DNA of 33,008 nt from Pirellulales bacterium (GTDB taxonomy: Bacteria; Planctomycetota; Planctomycetia; Pirellulales; Thermoguttaceae). A program made the translations under genes and the position numbers. The stretch lies in contig DAOWNK010000001.1 of the NCBI GenBank assembly GCA_030642635.1, forward strand, positions 1-33,008, written 5' to 3'. Shown here piece after piece: positions 8,008 to 15,559 of this stretch. Numbering within the stretch: position 1 is the stretch's first letter; each line of letters begins with the position of its first letter. Below the pieces are notes generated by a model that had not been told where the DNA came from, did no database searches, and was given only the letters and a program-made list of their open reading frames with translations.

Positions 8008-8034
8008 GCCCCCCGACGCAGTCGGGGGGCTTTT
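8008..8034 (+). terminator. Strong rho-independent terminator
   Basis: A 10-bp perfect stem (GCCCCCCGAC and GTCGGGGGGC) with a GCA loop is followed by TTTT. It closes the NfeD-FloA operon 35 bp after its last stop codon. Confidence 0.85.
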
Positions 8035-8040
8035 GAATAC

Positions 8041-8068
8041 TGCCCACTACCCACTGCCCACCGACCGC
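8041..8068 (-). repeat. Short heptamer array before M16 gene
   Basis: Units TGCCCAC, TACCCAC, TGCCCAC and a degenerate CGACCGC, ending five bases before the ATG at 8074. It occupies the place where a ribosome binding site would be expected. The open frame runs back through it, but that extension is repeat-encoded and not part of the protein. Confidence 0.7.
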
Positions 8069-8073
8069 TTTCC

Positions 8074-9318
8074 ATGACCGAGCCGATCCTTTCCCACACG
8101 TTTCCAAACGGCCTGGTGCTGGTCGCCGAACCTACGCTCTCGCTGCAATCAGTTGCGTTTACGTTTGTAGTGCCGGCCGGGTGTGTGTACGATCCGCCGA
8201 ATCGCAGCGGCCTGGGCGGGTTCACTTGCGAAATGGCGCTCCGTGGGGCAGGCAGTCGCGACAGCCGGCAATTTATCATCGAACTGGACAACCTGGGCGT
8301 GGAGCACCACGAGTCGGTCACCGCTGCACATACCGGCTTCAGCGGCGCGATGCTATCTAAAAACCTGCCGGCCGCGCTGGAACTGTACGCCGACCTGCTA
8401 CAGCGGCCGCACTTGCCGGAAAACCAATTGGAGGCCGCCCGGCTGGTAATGCTCCAGGAGCTTCGCGCGGTGGAAGACGAACCTGCACAGAAGGTAATGC
8501 TTGAACTGCGCAGAGGACATTATCCCGATCCATGGGGCCGACCGCCACAAGGCGAACAGGAGGCGCTCGAGGAGATCACCATCGAGGATGTACGCTCGCA
8601 GTTCGACCGCAGTTACCATCCCGGCGGGACCATAATCGGCGTGGCCGGACGCTTCGATTGGCGACAACTCAAAGACACCGTCGGCCGGCTGCTGGGCGAT
8701 TGGGAACCACGCGAAGGGGCGCCAGTCGTCGAAAAACCTCGAACTCGCCGTTACAGACACCTCGATTACAAGTCGAACCAAACGCAGATCGGCATCGCCT
8801 ACCGCAGCGTGCCGTACCGCGATGAAAATTACTTCCAGGCATGGGGTGCGGTCGGCGTGCTCAGCGGCGGGTCCAGTGCAAGGCTCTTTACCGAGGTCCG
8901 CGAACGGCGCGGGCTGTGCTACAGCGTCTATGCCGCCTGCCATACGCTGCGCGACCGCGGCGCGGTGTTCTGTTACGCCGGCGCCAGTGCAGATCGGGCA
9001 CAGGAAACACTGGACGTGACCGTCGGCGAACTGGCGCGGCTGGCCGACGGAATCGAAAACGACGAGCTGGACCGGCTTAAGGCACGAATGAAAAGCGCGC
9101 TCATCATGCAGCAGGAATCCAGCGCCGCAAGGAGCGGCGCAATCGCACGAGATTGGTATCACCTCGGCCGGGCCAGAACGCTGGACGAAGTCGGCCGTCT
9201 GGTCGACGCCTTGACGCACCAAAGCATAAACGCTTATTTGACCGACCATCCGCCGGGCGATTTTACGGTGGTGACGCTCGGACCGCACAAACTGGAGGTG
9301 TCCGGTGAAATTTCGTAA
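8074..9318 (+). CDS. M16-family peptidase-like subunit without zinc motif
   Basis: A 414-residue M16 (pitrilysin/MPP-like) protein with the usual two-lobe layout. The start MTEPILSHTFPNGLVLVAEP fits the family; the frame is open further upstream only through repeat sequence. Where active members read H-F-L-E-H-M, this one reads G-F-T-C-E-M (residues 49-54), so both zinc histidines and the catalytic glutamate are missing. The C-terminal lobe carries a GGGSS-like segment (LSGGSSARLFTEVRERRGLCYSV), the substrate-clamping R/Y region of M16 proteins. It overlaps the next gene, which has the intact motif, so the two probably form a heterodimer like the alpha and beta subunits of mitochondrial processing peptidase. 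Confidence 0.88.
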   Translation: MTEPILSHTFPNGLVLVAEPTLSLQSVAFTFVVPAGCVYDPPNRSGLGGFTCEMALRGAGSRDSRQFIIELDNLGVEHHESVTAAHTGFSGAMLSKNLPAALELYADLLQRPHLPENQLEAARLVMLQELRAVEDEPAQKVMLELRRGHYPDPWGRPPQGEQEALEEITIEDVRSQFDRSYHPGGTIIGVAGRFDWRQLKDTVGRLLGDWEPREGAPVVEKPRTRRYRHLDYKSNQTQIGIAYRSVPYRDENYFQAWGAVGVLSGGSSARLFTEVRERRGLCYSVYAACHTLRDRGAVFCYAGASADRAQETLDVTVGELARLADGIENDELDRLKARMKSALIMQQESSAARSGAIARDWYHLGRARTLDEVGRLVDALTHQSINAYLTDHPPGDFTVVTLGPHKLEVSGEIS

Positions 9319-10543
9319 CCACACGCTGAAAAACGGGCTTCACCTCGTCGCCGAGTGCAACGACGAGGCTCATTCGACCGCATTGGGGTTCTTTGTCGAG
9401 GCGGGCGCACGCGACGAGACCGACGCTGTCGCCGGGGTGAGCCACTTCCTGGAACACATGGCATTTAAGGGCACGCCGACCCGCTCGGCCGACGAGGTGA
9501 ACCGCCGGTTCGACGAGCTGGGTGCTCATTACAACGCCGGCACCAGCGAGGAGAACACGGTCTACTATGCCGCCGTGCTGCCGGAGCACCAGGACGCGGC
9601 GGTCGAGCTGCTCGCAGACATCATGCGCCCCTCGTTGCGGGAGGACGATTTCGATACCGAAAAGCAGGTCATCGTCGAGGAGATACACATGTACGACGAC
9701 CAGCCGCCGTTCGGCGCCGACGAGAAGGCACGCGCGGCGTATTTCGGCTCGCACCCGTTGGGTCGCAGCGTACTGGGCACCGTAAACAGCGTCACGGAGT
9801 TGCCGGTCGATGCGATGCACGAGTATTTCCGTCGTCGCTACAGCCCGGGCAATATTGTGCTTATCGCCTGCGGCAAGGTCGATTTCGATGCCTTGGTCGC
9901 CCTGGCCGAGCAATCGTGCGGACACTGGAAACCATTCGACTGCCGGCGCACCGCCGAGCCGGCCACCTTGCAAGCGGGATTCCAGGCCATTCGCAAGGAG
10001 ATCGCCACGCAGCAATACGCACTGTCGCTCTCCGCAGCACCGGCCGCCGATAACCCCGATCGCTATGCCGCCAAGTTGCTGGCCACCGTGCTGGGCGACG
10101 ATTCCGGCAGTCGGCTCTACTGGGAGTTGGTCGATACCGGGCTGGCCGAACACGTCAGCCTGGGACACAGCGAATACGCAGACGCCGGGGTAATGACGAC
10201 GTACCTGAGTTGCGAACCTGACGCCGCCGCTGCGAATCTCCAGCGAATTCTTGACGTTTACCGCCGTGCCGAGTCCGACGGCGTCACCACCGCCGAGCTT
10301 AAACAAGCCAAAAGCAAACTGAGCAGCCGAATCGTACTGAGCGGCGAGCGGCCCCGAGGCAGGTTGTTCGCCGTCGGCAGCGATTGGGTCTATCGACGTC
10401 AGTATTGCAGCATCGAAGACGATTTGGCTGCGGTGGCGGGGGTTACGGCGGAAGAAGTCTCGGCAGTGCTTGCAAAATATCCGCTCAGCCGCGGCGCCAC
10501 GCTGACCATCGGCCCGTTGGATGATGTGGCGGCGCCCAAATAG
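9305..10543 (+). CDS. M16-family zinc peptidase, catalytic subunit
   Basis: A 412-residue M16 peptidase with the inverted zinc motif HFLEH (His47, Glu50, His51) and the distal glutamate in VIVEEIHMYDD (Glu125 or Glu126). The C-terminal lobe has LGDDSGSRLYWELVDTGLA, matching the family's second half. The start is GTG at 9305, set by a good Shine-Dalgarno GGAGGTG at 9294-9300, and the gene overlaps the preceding M16-like gene by 14 bp, so translation is coupled. It probably degrades or processes peptides as the active half of a two-gene complex. No signal peptide is evident, so a cytoplasmic site is likely. Confidence 0.92.
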   Translation: MKFRNHTLKNGLHLVAECNDEAHSTALGFFVEAGARDETDAVAGVSHFLEHMAFKGTPTRSADEVNRRFDELGAHYNAGTSEENTVYYAAVLPEHQDAAVELLADIMRPSLREDDFDTEKQVIVEEIHMYDDQPPFGADEKARAAYFGSHPLGRSVLGTVNSVTELPVDAMHEYFRRRYSPGNIVLIACGKVDFDALVALAEQSCGHWKPFDCRRTAEPATLQAGFQAIRKEIATQQYALSLSAAPAADNPDRYAAKLLATVLGDDSGSRLYWELVDTGLAEHVSLGHSEYADAGVMTTYLSCEPDAAAANLQRILDVYRRAESDGVTTAELKQAKSKLSSRIVLSGERPRGRLFAVGSDWVYRRQYCSIEDDLAAVAGVTAEEVSAVLAKYPLSRGATLTIGPLDDVAAPK

Positions 10544-10560
10544 TTTTTATTGCAAGAAAT

Positions 10561-10593
10561 TGGGTGCCATGCCCACGCTTGTCGTGGGCATGT
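10561..10593 (+). repeat. REP element, left flank of RAYT
   Basis: A 33-bp element holding a 9-bp stem (ATGCCCACG, loop CTTGT, CGTGGGCAT at 10569-10591) preceded by TGGGTGCC. It is an exact reverse complement of 11213-11245. Confidence 0.92.
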
Positions 10594-10614
10594 CTTAATC
10601 GGCAAACTACCACC

Positions 10615-11208
10615 ATGAACACCGGTCATCGAAAACTCTGCAAACGGTATGATGTCGAGGGTGATGCCCACTGCCTTACATTTTCTTGCTTTCGACGTCT
10701 ACCGTTGTTTTCCCGTGAACGCTCTTGCCTTTGGATGATCCGGGCACTGCAACTTGGACGTGAGAAAAATCAGTACGATCTTTGGGCATACGCGATCATG
10801 CCCGAGCACGTCCACATTGTTCTTTTGCCGCAACAGGGAGTCCGCATCCGCGATATTCTCTCTACATTGAAGCAGTCAGTATCGAAGCATGCGATTTTAT
10901 GGCTTCAGCGCCACTCGCCGGGTTTTCTTTCACAGTTGGAAGACCTTCAACCCAACGGCAAACGATCTTATCGCTTTTGGCAGCGTGGCGGAGGTTACGA
11001 CCGTAATCTTAGGACGCTTGCCGACGTGTACGAGAAGATCGAGTATGTCCATGCCAATCCGGTTCGTCGAGGTCTTGCACGTACGCCGGCGGATTGGCCA
11101 TGGTCAAGTTGTCGAGCATGGCAGACAGGCGAAGAAATCCCAATTACCATAGATCGTGACTCGCTGCCGTACCTGATGAGTGACGAAGTATTCCCACGTC
11201 GCAACTGA
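10615..11208 (+). CDS. REP-associated tyrosine transposase (RAYT, Y1 HUH family)
   Basis: A 197-residue single-strand transposase of the Y1/IS200-like superfamily. The HUH metal motif is His65-Val-His67 (MPEHVHIVL); the catalytic tyrosine is Tyr144 with Asn148 four residues on (EYVHANPVRRGL), the RAYT arrangement; DWPWSS follows, also typical. RAYTs cleave and join REP hairpins as single-stranded DNA. ATG 10615 is preferred because the upstream in-frame codons lie inside the REP element. Codon use is more A/T-rich than the surrounding genes, which suggests separate ancestry. All key residues are present, so it may be functional. No Shine-Dalgarno sequence is visible. Confidence 0.9.
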   Translation: MNTGHRKLCKRYDVEGDAHCLTFSCFRRLPLFSRERSCLWMIRALQLGREKNQYDLWAYAIMPEHVHIVLLPQQGVRIRDILSTLKQSVSKHAILWLQRHSPGFLSQLEDLQPNGKRSYRFWQRGGGYDRNLRTLADVYEKIEYVHANPVRRGLARTPADWPWSSCRAWQTGEEIPITIDRDSLPYLMSDEVFPRRN

Positions 11209-11212
11209 CCTC

Positions 11213-11245
11213 ACATGCCCACGACAAGCGTGGGCATGGCACCCA
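11213..11245 (-). repeat. REP element, right flank of RAYT
   Basis: Exact inverted copy of 10561-10593, starting five bases after the RAYT stop codon. Confidence 0.92.
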
Positions 11246-11258
11246 TGCCTTCCCCCTG

Positions 11259-12911
11259 TCACGGAAAGATCATCGCATCGGCGAATACCGTTTGAAAGTC
11301 CGTAGCTCTCGACAGATCGACGTGCTCGGTGCGTCGTGCGATGTCTTCGGCCATGGCGCGTGCCCGACGCGACAGCGCCGCAAGCCGGGCGCCGGTCAAC
11401 GAGGTGTTGCCTTGGTATCGGATGCGGCTGTGTTCGACCCTTGGCGGCATCAGTCCGATCCGCTGTGCGTTGCTGCGACGGATGAAGTTGCCGAACCCGC
11501 CGGCGATCAGCACACTTTCGAGCTGCTCCGGCTCAATCCCGGCACGCTGCAAAAGCAGGTGGATTCCCGCCCGGATCGCACCGGTGGCAAGCTGTAACTC
11601 GCGCAGGTCGCGTTGTGTCAGCACGATCGGCCCGCCGGTGCCGGTTTCCTGCCGCGAGGCTATCATAAACGCCGGCCGGCCGTCGTGTTGTATCAATCGT
11701 TCGGTCAGGTCTGCCGGGACTCCGTCGGGCAATTCGTCCGGTTCAAGCAGGCGTCCTTGCGGTGTGAGTACCTTATGGCGCAGCAGTTCGGCGGCCGCGT
11801 CGATCAGCCCGGAGCCGCACAGCCCGACCGGCGGAACGTTGCCGATCACGTTTATCCTCAGCCGTCCGTCGATTACTACCTTTTCGATAGCCCCGTTGCT
11901 GCCTCGCATTCCATGCGAGATACGCGCGCCCTCGAACGCCGGTCCGGCGGCGGTCGAGGCGGCCGTAAGCTGCCCGGCAGCCCAAAGGACGATCTCGCCG
12001 TTCGTACCGATATCAACCAGCAAGGTCGGCCCCTCGGTCTCGGCCAGTCCGGTGGCGAGAATCCCGGAGACGGTATCGCCGCCGACGAACCCACCGATTA
12101 CCGGCATGACGTACGCCCGGCCGCGAGGATTTATGTCAACGTCAAGCTGCCGGGCATCAATCCACTCGCCGTGTGTCACGGCGGGCACGAACGGCATGCG
12201 GCCTAACGACTCCGGATCAACGCCGCCGAGCAAATGCTGCATAGTAGTGTTGCCTGAGAAGGTCAACTCGCATATCTGCTCGCGTCGGATGCCCGCATGC
12301 CCGACCAACTCGCCGATCATCTCGTCGATCGCCCCGACGACGGTCTGTTGCAACTTGCCGATCCCGTCGGCGTTTTCCTGGCAATACAAAATCCGCGTGA
12401 GCACGTCGTCGCCGAACCGTGTTTGCGGATTAAGCCGCGAGACGACCGCCGGCTCCACGGCGGCGCTCAGGTCCAACAGCGCTGCGACAAGCGTGGTCGT
12501 GCCCAGATCGACGGCCACGGCAAACGACTCGCCGGCGGTGGTGTCTCCAGGCTCGAAGTCGACGGCCTGTTGTAATGCAGCCTCGCCTTGAACAAGTATT
12601 TTGTGTCGAGAGGCCAAAAGCGACGTCTGCGGAACCTCGACGCTGATCGGCCCGCACACCGACGATTGGCACCCCAACCGATAACCCTGCCGAAGCTGTT
12701 CGTCGGAAAAGGCGTTTCGTTCCGCGTCGGTCGGTTCGCAGACTTGTCCGGAGACAATCACGCGGCACTTTCCACACGTGCCGGCACCGCCGCACGGTTG
12801 ATCGAGCACGATATCGGCCCCGGCGGCCGCTTCCAGCAAGCTGGTGCCGCGAAGCACGTAAACCGTCTGTCCGGACGGTTGAAATATAACGGCAACTTCT
12901 GTTTCTCGCAT
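11259..12911 (-). CDS. 2Fe-2S ferredoxin-ASKHA protein (RACo-type corrinoid activator)
   Basis: About 550 residues. The N-terminal ferredoxin domain has Cys40, Cys46, Cys49 and Cys81 in the C-x5-C-x2-C-xn-C plant-type 2Fe-2S pattern (PCGGAGTCGKC). The rest is a DUF4445-type ASKHA ATPase with phosphate motifs AVDLGTTTLVAALLD and LVDIGTNGEIVL, then GLCGSGLIDAA and IAGGFGNF. This architecture is that of RACo/RamA-like proteins, which use ATP and low-potential electrons to reactivate Co(II) corrinoid proteins in methyl-transfer pathways. No corrinoid protein or methyltransferase gene is in the window, so its partner is unknown. Start ATG 12911 is chosen because upstream codons encode heptamer and palindrome repeats. 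Confidence 0.88.
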   Translation of the reverse strand: MRETEVAVIFQPSGQTVYVLRGTSLLEAAAGADIVLDQPCGGAGTCGKCRVIVSGQVCEPTDAERNAFSDEQLRQGYRLGCQSSVCGPISVEVPQTSLLASRHKILVQGEAALQQAVDFEPGDTTAGESFAVAVDLGTTTLVAALLDLSAAVEPAVVSRLNPQTRFGDDVLTRILYCQENADGIGKLQQTVVGAIDEMIGELVGHAGIRREQICELTFSGNTTMQHLLGGVDPESLGRMPFVPAVTHGEWIDARQLDVDINPRGRAYVMPVIGGFVGGDTVSGILATGLAETEGPTLLVDIGTNGEIVLWAAGQLTAASTAAGPAFEGARISHGMRGSNGAIEKVVIDGRLRINVIGNVPPVGLCGSGLIDAAAELLRHKVLTPQGRLLEPDELPDGVPADLTERLIQHDGRPAFMIASRQETGTGGPIVLTQRDLRELQLATGAIRAGIHLLLQRAGIEPEQLESVLIAGGFGNFIRRSNAQRIGLMPPRVEHSRIRYQGNTSLTGARLAALSRRARAMAEDIARRTEHVDLSRATDFQTVFADAMIFP

Positions 12912-12918
12912 TATTTTG

Positions 12919-12946
12919 TCAGGGGCTAGGGGCTGGGGGCTGGGGA
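12919..12946 (+). repeat. Heptamer array (G-rich)
   Basis: Units TCAGGGG, CTAGGGG, CTGGGGG, CTGGGGA in register, with four G-tracts that could form a quadruplex on the plus strand. They lie immediately upstream of the ferredoxin-ASKHA start codon. Confidence 0.85.
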
Positions 12947-12949
12947 TTC

Positions 12950-13030
12950 GTGGCACCGGCGTCCCGCCGGTGGTGCACAAGTATATGTATTACTTCGAGT
13001 TACGTCACACCGGCGGGACGCCGGTGCCAC
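12950..13030. repeat. Inverted pair of GTGGCAC-type palindromes
   Basis: The 23-bp unit at 12950-12972 is the exact reverse complement of 13008-13030. Each contains a 7-bp stem (CACCGGC and GCCGGTG) with a five-base loop. The 35-bp spacer is A/T-rich. The pair sits between two heptamer arrays of opposite orientation. Confidence 0.92.
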
Positions 13031-13063
13031 TGATTCTGTCCTTTGACTCAACGGTATTGCCCA

Positions 13064-13112
13064 CTAGCCCCAGCCCCCAGTCCCTAGCCCCTGGCCCCTA
13101 CTCCCCAGCCCC
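13064..13112 (-). repeat. Heptamer array overlapping the LysR stop codon
   Basis: Seven units in register (CTAGCCC, CAGCCCC, CAGTCCC, TAGCCCC, TGGCCCC, TACTCCC, CAGCCCC). The minus strand is G-rich with six or more G-tracts. The LysR stop (13098-13100) and its last codons fall inside it. Confidence 0.9.
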
Positions 13113-13988
13113 TATCTCTTGCAGCAACTCAATGAACTTGCCCACCGTCGGTGCAAACACCTTACGCTCTCGGTGTATTATCCCGATCGGGCGGTGCAGC
13201 TCCGGTGCAATCAGCCGGACGGCGGAGAGCAATTCGTTTTTCGTTTCCTCGCGGACTGTCGGCTCCGGCAGTATGCTCACGCCGGCCCCGATTCCGATCG
13301 CCTGCTTGATCGTTTCGATGTTGTCGAACTCCATCACTACCTGAACATGCACCGAACGCTGCCGAAGGTATCGGTCGATCTCCTTGCGGATGTTCAGGTT
13401 GCGGTCGAAACCGATGAAGTCCTCGCCCTGTAGGTGCTCGGCCGTAACGGCCGTCTGCCGTGCCAAGACGTGCTCCGGATGGCAAACCATCACCATCTTT
13501 TCGGATCGCAACGGTATGACACCCAAGTCCGGCGTAGTGGCCGGGTAGGATACAACCCCCAAATCCACCTCGGCATTGAGCACCGCATCGTACACCTTGT
13601 TCGGACGTAAGTACTCCAACCGAACCTTCGTCTTCGGATACTTTCGCATGAAGTCCTGCATGCACCGGGCCATCTCGTGCAGCCCTATCGAATAGATGGC
13701 CGCCACACGAACCAACCCGCCGATCTCCTGCCTAAGCGACCTGACCCGGGCTTCCACCGCATCGTACAGATCAAGCACCTCGCGGAAACCCTCGTAACAC
13801 GTCCGACCCTCGGGAGTCAATACAAACGGGCGTTTGCTGCGGTCGATAAGCTGCACGCCGAAGTGCCGCTCCACACGGTGTACCGACTGGGTCGCCGCCG
13901 ACTGGCTGACGTCGTTGACCGTAGCCCCCCTGGAAAATGACTGATGCTGCACAACATCACAAAATATGCGAATTGTGTCTATGTTCAT
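13098..13988 (-). CDS. LysR-family transcriptional regulator
   Basis: A 296-residue LysR regulator. The N-terminal winged helix-turn-helix (residues 1-60) reads MNIDTIRIFCDVVQHQSFSR, then SQSAATQSVHRVERHFGVQL; the C-terminal half is a periplasmic-binding-like effector domain (VRVAAIYSIGLHEM to about residue 290). The last residues (EIGAGE) are encoded by a heptamer repeat. A good promoter with a 7-3-7 dyad lies just upstream and suggests autoregulation. The neighbours are KDPG aldolase upstream on the same strand and the ferredoxin-ASKHA gene downstream; either could be a target, but nothing in the sequence decides this. The effector is unknown. Confidence 0.93.
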   Translation of the reverse strand: MNIDTIRIFCDVVQHQSFSRGATVNDVSQSAATQSVHRVERHFGVQLIDRSKRPFVLTPEGRTCYEGFREVLDLYDAVEARVRSLRQEIGGLVRVAAIYSIGLHEMARCMQDFMRKYPKTKVRLEYLRPNKVYDAVLNAEVDLGVVSYPATTPDLGVIPLRSEKMVMVCHPEHVLARQTAVTAEHLQGEDFIGFDRNLNIRKEIDRYLRQRSVHVQVVMEFDNIETIKQAIGIGAGVSILPEPTVREETKNELLSAVRLIAPELHRPIGIIHRERKVFAPTVGKFIELLQEIGAGE

Positions 13989-13994
13989 AATCGC

Positions 13995-14022
13995 ATCTTA
14001 TCATAAGCGGGGCTTATGTCAA
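13995..14022 (-). promoter_or_regulatory. LysR promoter with overlapping dyad operator
   Basis: On the minus strand TTGACA (14022-14017) and TAAGAT (14000-13995) are separated by 16 bp. The dyad CATAAGCGGGGCTTATG (14002-14018) fills the spacer and overlaps the last -35 base, and a second perfect dyad CTTATCATAAG (13997-14007) overlaps the -10 box. The start codon lies 7 nt after the -10 box, so the message may be leaderless. Autorepression by the LysR protein is an inference. Confidence 0.6.
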
Positions 14023-14046
14023 TGCGATGCGATCTTTGCGATCGGG

Positions 14047-14101
14047 GTTTAGCCCCGGCGTCCACACCGGGCAATTCGCCGCGTAGACGCGGCGGCTAAA
14101 C
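14047..14101. repeat. Inverted TTTAGCC-type palindrome pair
   Basis: GTTTAGCC (14047-14054) and GGCTAAAC (14094-14101) flank two internal GC-rich hairpins. This is the same family as 6070-6152. It lies between the LysR promoter and the aldolase stop codon. Confidence 0.85.
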
Positions 14102-14109
14102 AAACCTCA

Positions 14110-14754
14110 CTAGCCACTACCCACCATATCAACGGCGGCGCGGCAACGGTTGCTAATCTCCCGCCATTTGCCCGCTGCCATGTCGTTTTGCTTGGCAATC
14201 CATGTGCCGCCGACCGCTGCTACGGCTTCAACCGCCAAGTACGACTCCAGATTGCCGGCGTTTATCCCGCCGGTTGGCATGAACCGCACGCCGGTATGTC
14301 CGTACGGCGCGGCCAGCGCATTGATCATTGCAACCCCTCCCAACGCCTCGGACGGAAAGAATTTTAGCATCGTGCACCCCAGCGACAGTGCACACTCAAT
14401 ATCGCTTGCGGTGGCCACGCCGGGCACGAACGGCAATCCGTTCTCGTTGGCGCAGGCAACGATTTCCGGATTCAAGCCCGGCGCCACGCCGAACTTCGCG
14501 CCGCAGTCCCGGGCCGCTTCGAGGTTCTCGGTCGTCAGCACCGTACCGGCCCCGACCAGAATCTCCGGCCGTTTGCTTGATATCTTCTCGATTGCCTCCG
14601 CCGCTGCTGCGGTGCGGAACGTTATTTCCACTACCGGCAGCCCGCCGGCAAGCAACGCGTCGGCAAGCGGCAGTGCGGCCTCGGCCGAGTCGATCGCAAC
14701 GACCGGCACTATCCTAAGGCGAGAAATCGTATCGAAAACGGAATCTGACGGCAT
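14110..14754 (-). CDS. eda: KDPG/KHG aldolase (class I)
   Basis: A 214-residue 2-keto-3-deoxy-6-phosphogluconate aldolase, which splits KDPG into pyruvate and glyceraldehyde 3-phosphate (Entner-Doudoroff or sugar-acid catabolism). Visible residues: general-base glutamate in VVEITFRT (Glu43), VGAGTVL, the Schiff-base lysine in MLKFFPSE (Lys131) and the phosphate-binding FMPTGGI. Start ATG 14754 has an AAGGA ribosome site 6-7 nt upstream on the minus strand; the frame is open further upstream, but that part is a shadow of the next gene. The stop codon and last codons (VGSG) overlap a two-unit heptamer remnant. It lies 23 bp after the hydrolase gene, probably in one transcript. Confidence 0.92.
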   Translation of the reverse strand: MPSDSVFDTISRLRIVPVVAIDSAEAALPLADALLAGGLPVVEITFRTAAAAEAIEKISSKRPEILVGAGTVLTTENLEAARDCGAKFGVAPGLNPEIVACANENGLPFVPGVATASDIECALSLGCTMLKFFPSEALGGVAMINALAAPYGHTGVRFMPTGGINAGNLESYLAVEAVAAVGGTWIAKQNDMAAGKWREISNRCRAAVDMVGSG

Positions 14755-14777
14755 GTTCGGTCCTTTTTGTATTGTGG

Positions 14778-15521
14778 CTAAACAATATCTATTTCCATCA
14801 AGTCCTCTCCAATTTCCGTTGCCGGGAAGATCGACCGGGCGACTTCCAGCTCGATCGGGTCGTCTTCGGTCGAGAGCGGATTTATGTGCACCAGCACCAG
14901 CCGGCCGACTCCGGCCAGCCGGGCCACCTCGGCTACCGGCGTGGTGCAACTGTGGCAGGTCTTTTTCGCCCAGTCCGCCCCGGCGTCGGGAAAGTAACAC
15001 TCGTGCACCAGCAGGTCGACGCCGGCTATCTTTTCGATGTAATCGGCGTCTGCCGAGGCGGTTGTGTCGGTAACGTATGCCATGGAACACCCCGGCCAAT
15101 CCAACCGAAAGCCGAGCGAGTCGCCCTGATGCCGAAGCGGAAAGTGCGTAAGCCGGCCGCCCTGCGGCAGCGCGGTCACATCGGCAAGCAGTCGGGACTC
15201 GTACGGCGGGTTCTTCGGGAAGAGGTATTCCGAGAACAGGTGTTCGTCGATGGCAGCCAAATGCTTGGCCGATCCGTGCACGGTTACACGATCCAGCCGA
15301 TGCCCACGCATTACGTTGAACAGGTACGTCAGCCCGACGGAGTGATCCAGATGCGCGTGGGTCAGGAATATATCCAGATCGGGCCGCTGTAGGTAACGTG
15401 CCGCCCGAAACATGGCCGTACCGGCGTCGAGCATAACGCCGCACTCGGGAATCAGCAAGCAGGGCGTATGCCGACGCTCGTTCGGATGGTACCCGGTCGT
15501 GCCCAACAGGATGAGTTTCAT
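14778..15521 (-). CDS. Metallo-beta-lactamase-fold hydrolase, RNase Z-like
   Basis: A 247-residue metal hydrolase of the RNase Z/ElaC-like branch. The metal motif is THAHLDH (His55, His57, Asp59, His60); further ligands are probably in YVTDTTASAD and HECYFPD, and the conserved late histidine in LVLVHINPL. The typical N-terminus MKLILLGTTGYHPNERRHTPCLL matches proteins annotated as ribonuclease Z or phosphodiesterase-like. The true substrate is unknown; tRNA 3' processing is possible but not shown, since the exosite arm of RNase Z is not obvious. It precedes the aldolase gene by 23 bp on the same strand. A degenerate heptamer pair and a 23-bp inverted repeat lie upstream. Confidence 0.85.
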   Translation of the reverse strand: MKLILLGTTGYHPNERRHTPCLLIPECGVMLDAGTAMFRAARYLQRPDLDIFLTHAHLDHSVGLTYLFNVMRGHRLDRVTVHGSAKHLAAIDEHLFSEYLFPKNPPYESRLLADVTALPQGGRLTHFPLRHQGDSLGFRLDWPGCSMAYVTDTTASADADYIEKIAGVDLLVHECYFPDAGADWAKKTCHSCTTPVAEVARLAGVGRLVLVHINPLSTEDDPIELEVARSIFPATEIGEDLMEIDIV

Positions 15522-15559
15522 AAGGTCAGTTTATCCGAGTTAGTGGGCAGTGGATAGAC

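Larger units (their letters stand above)
10561..11245 (+). mobile_element. RAYT-REP unit (REPtron-like)
   Basis: A RAYT gene bounded by exact inverted 33-bp REP copies. The interior is visibly richer in A/T than its neighbours. Two further REP copies in inverted pairing lie at 18743-18828, which shows dispersal of the same element. No target-site duplication is evident. Confidence 0.8.

Noticed and set aside
12916..13344. 142-residue plus-strand frame between the ferredoxin-ASKHA and lysR genes
   Set aside because: It consists of heptamer and palindrome sequence followed by antisense of lysR.
14110..15444. 444-residue frame that would fuse an Arg-rich protein to KDPG aldolase
   Set aside because: The N-terminal part is out of frame with the clear metallo-beta-lactamase gene on the same strand, and ATG 14754 has its own ribosome site.
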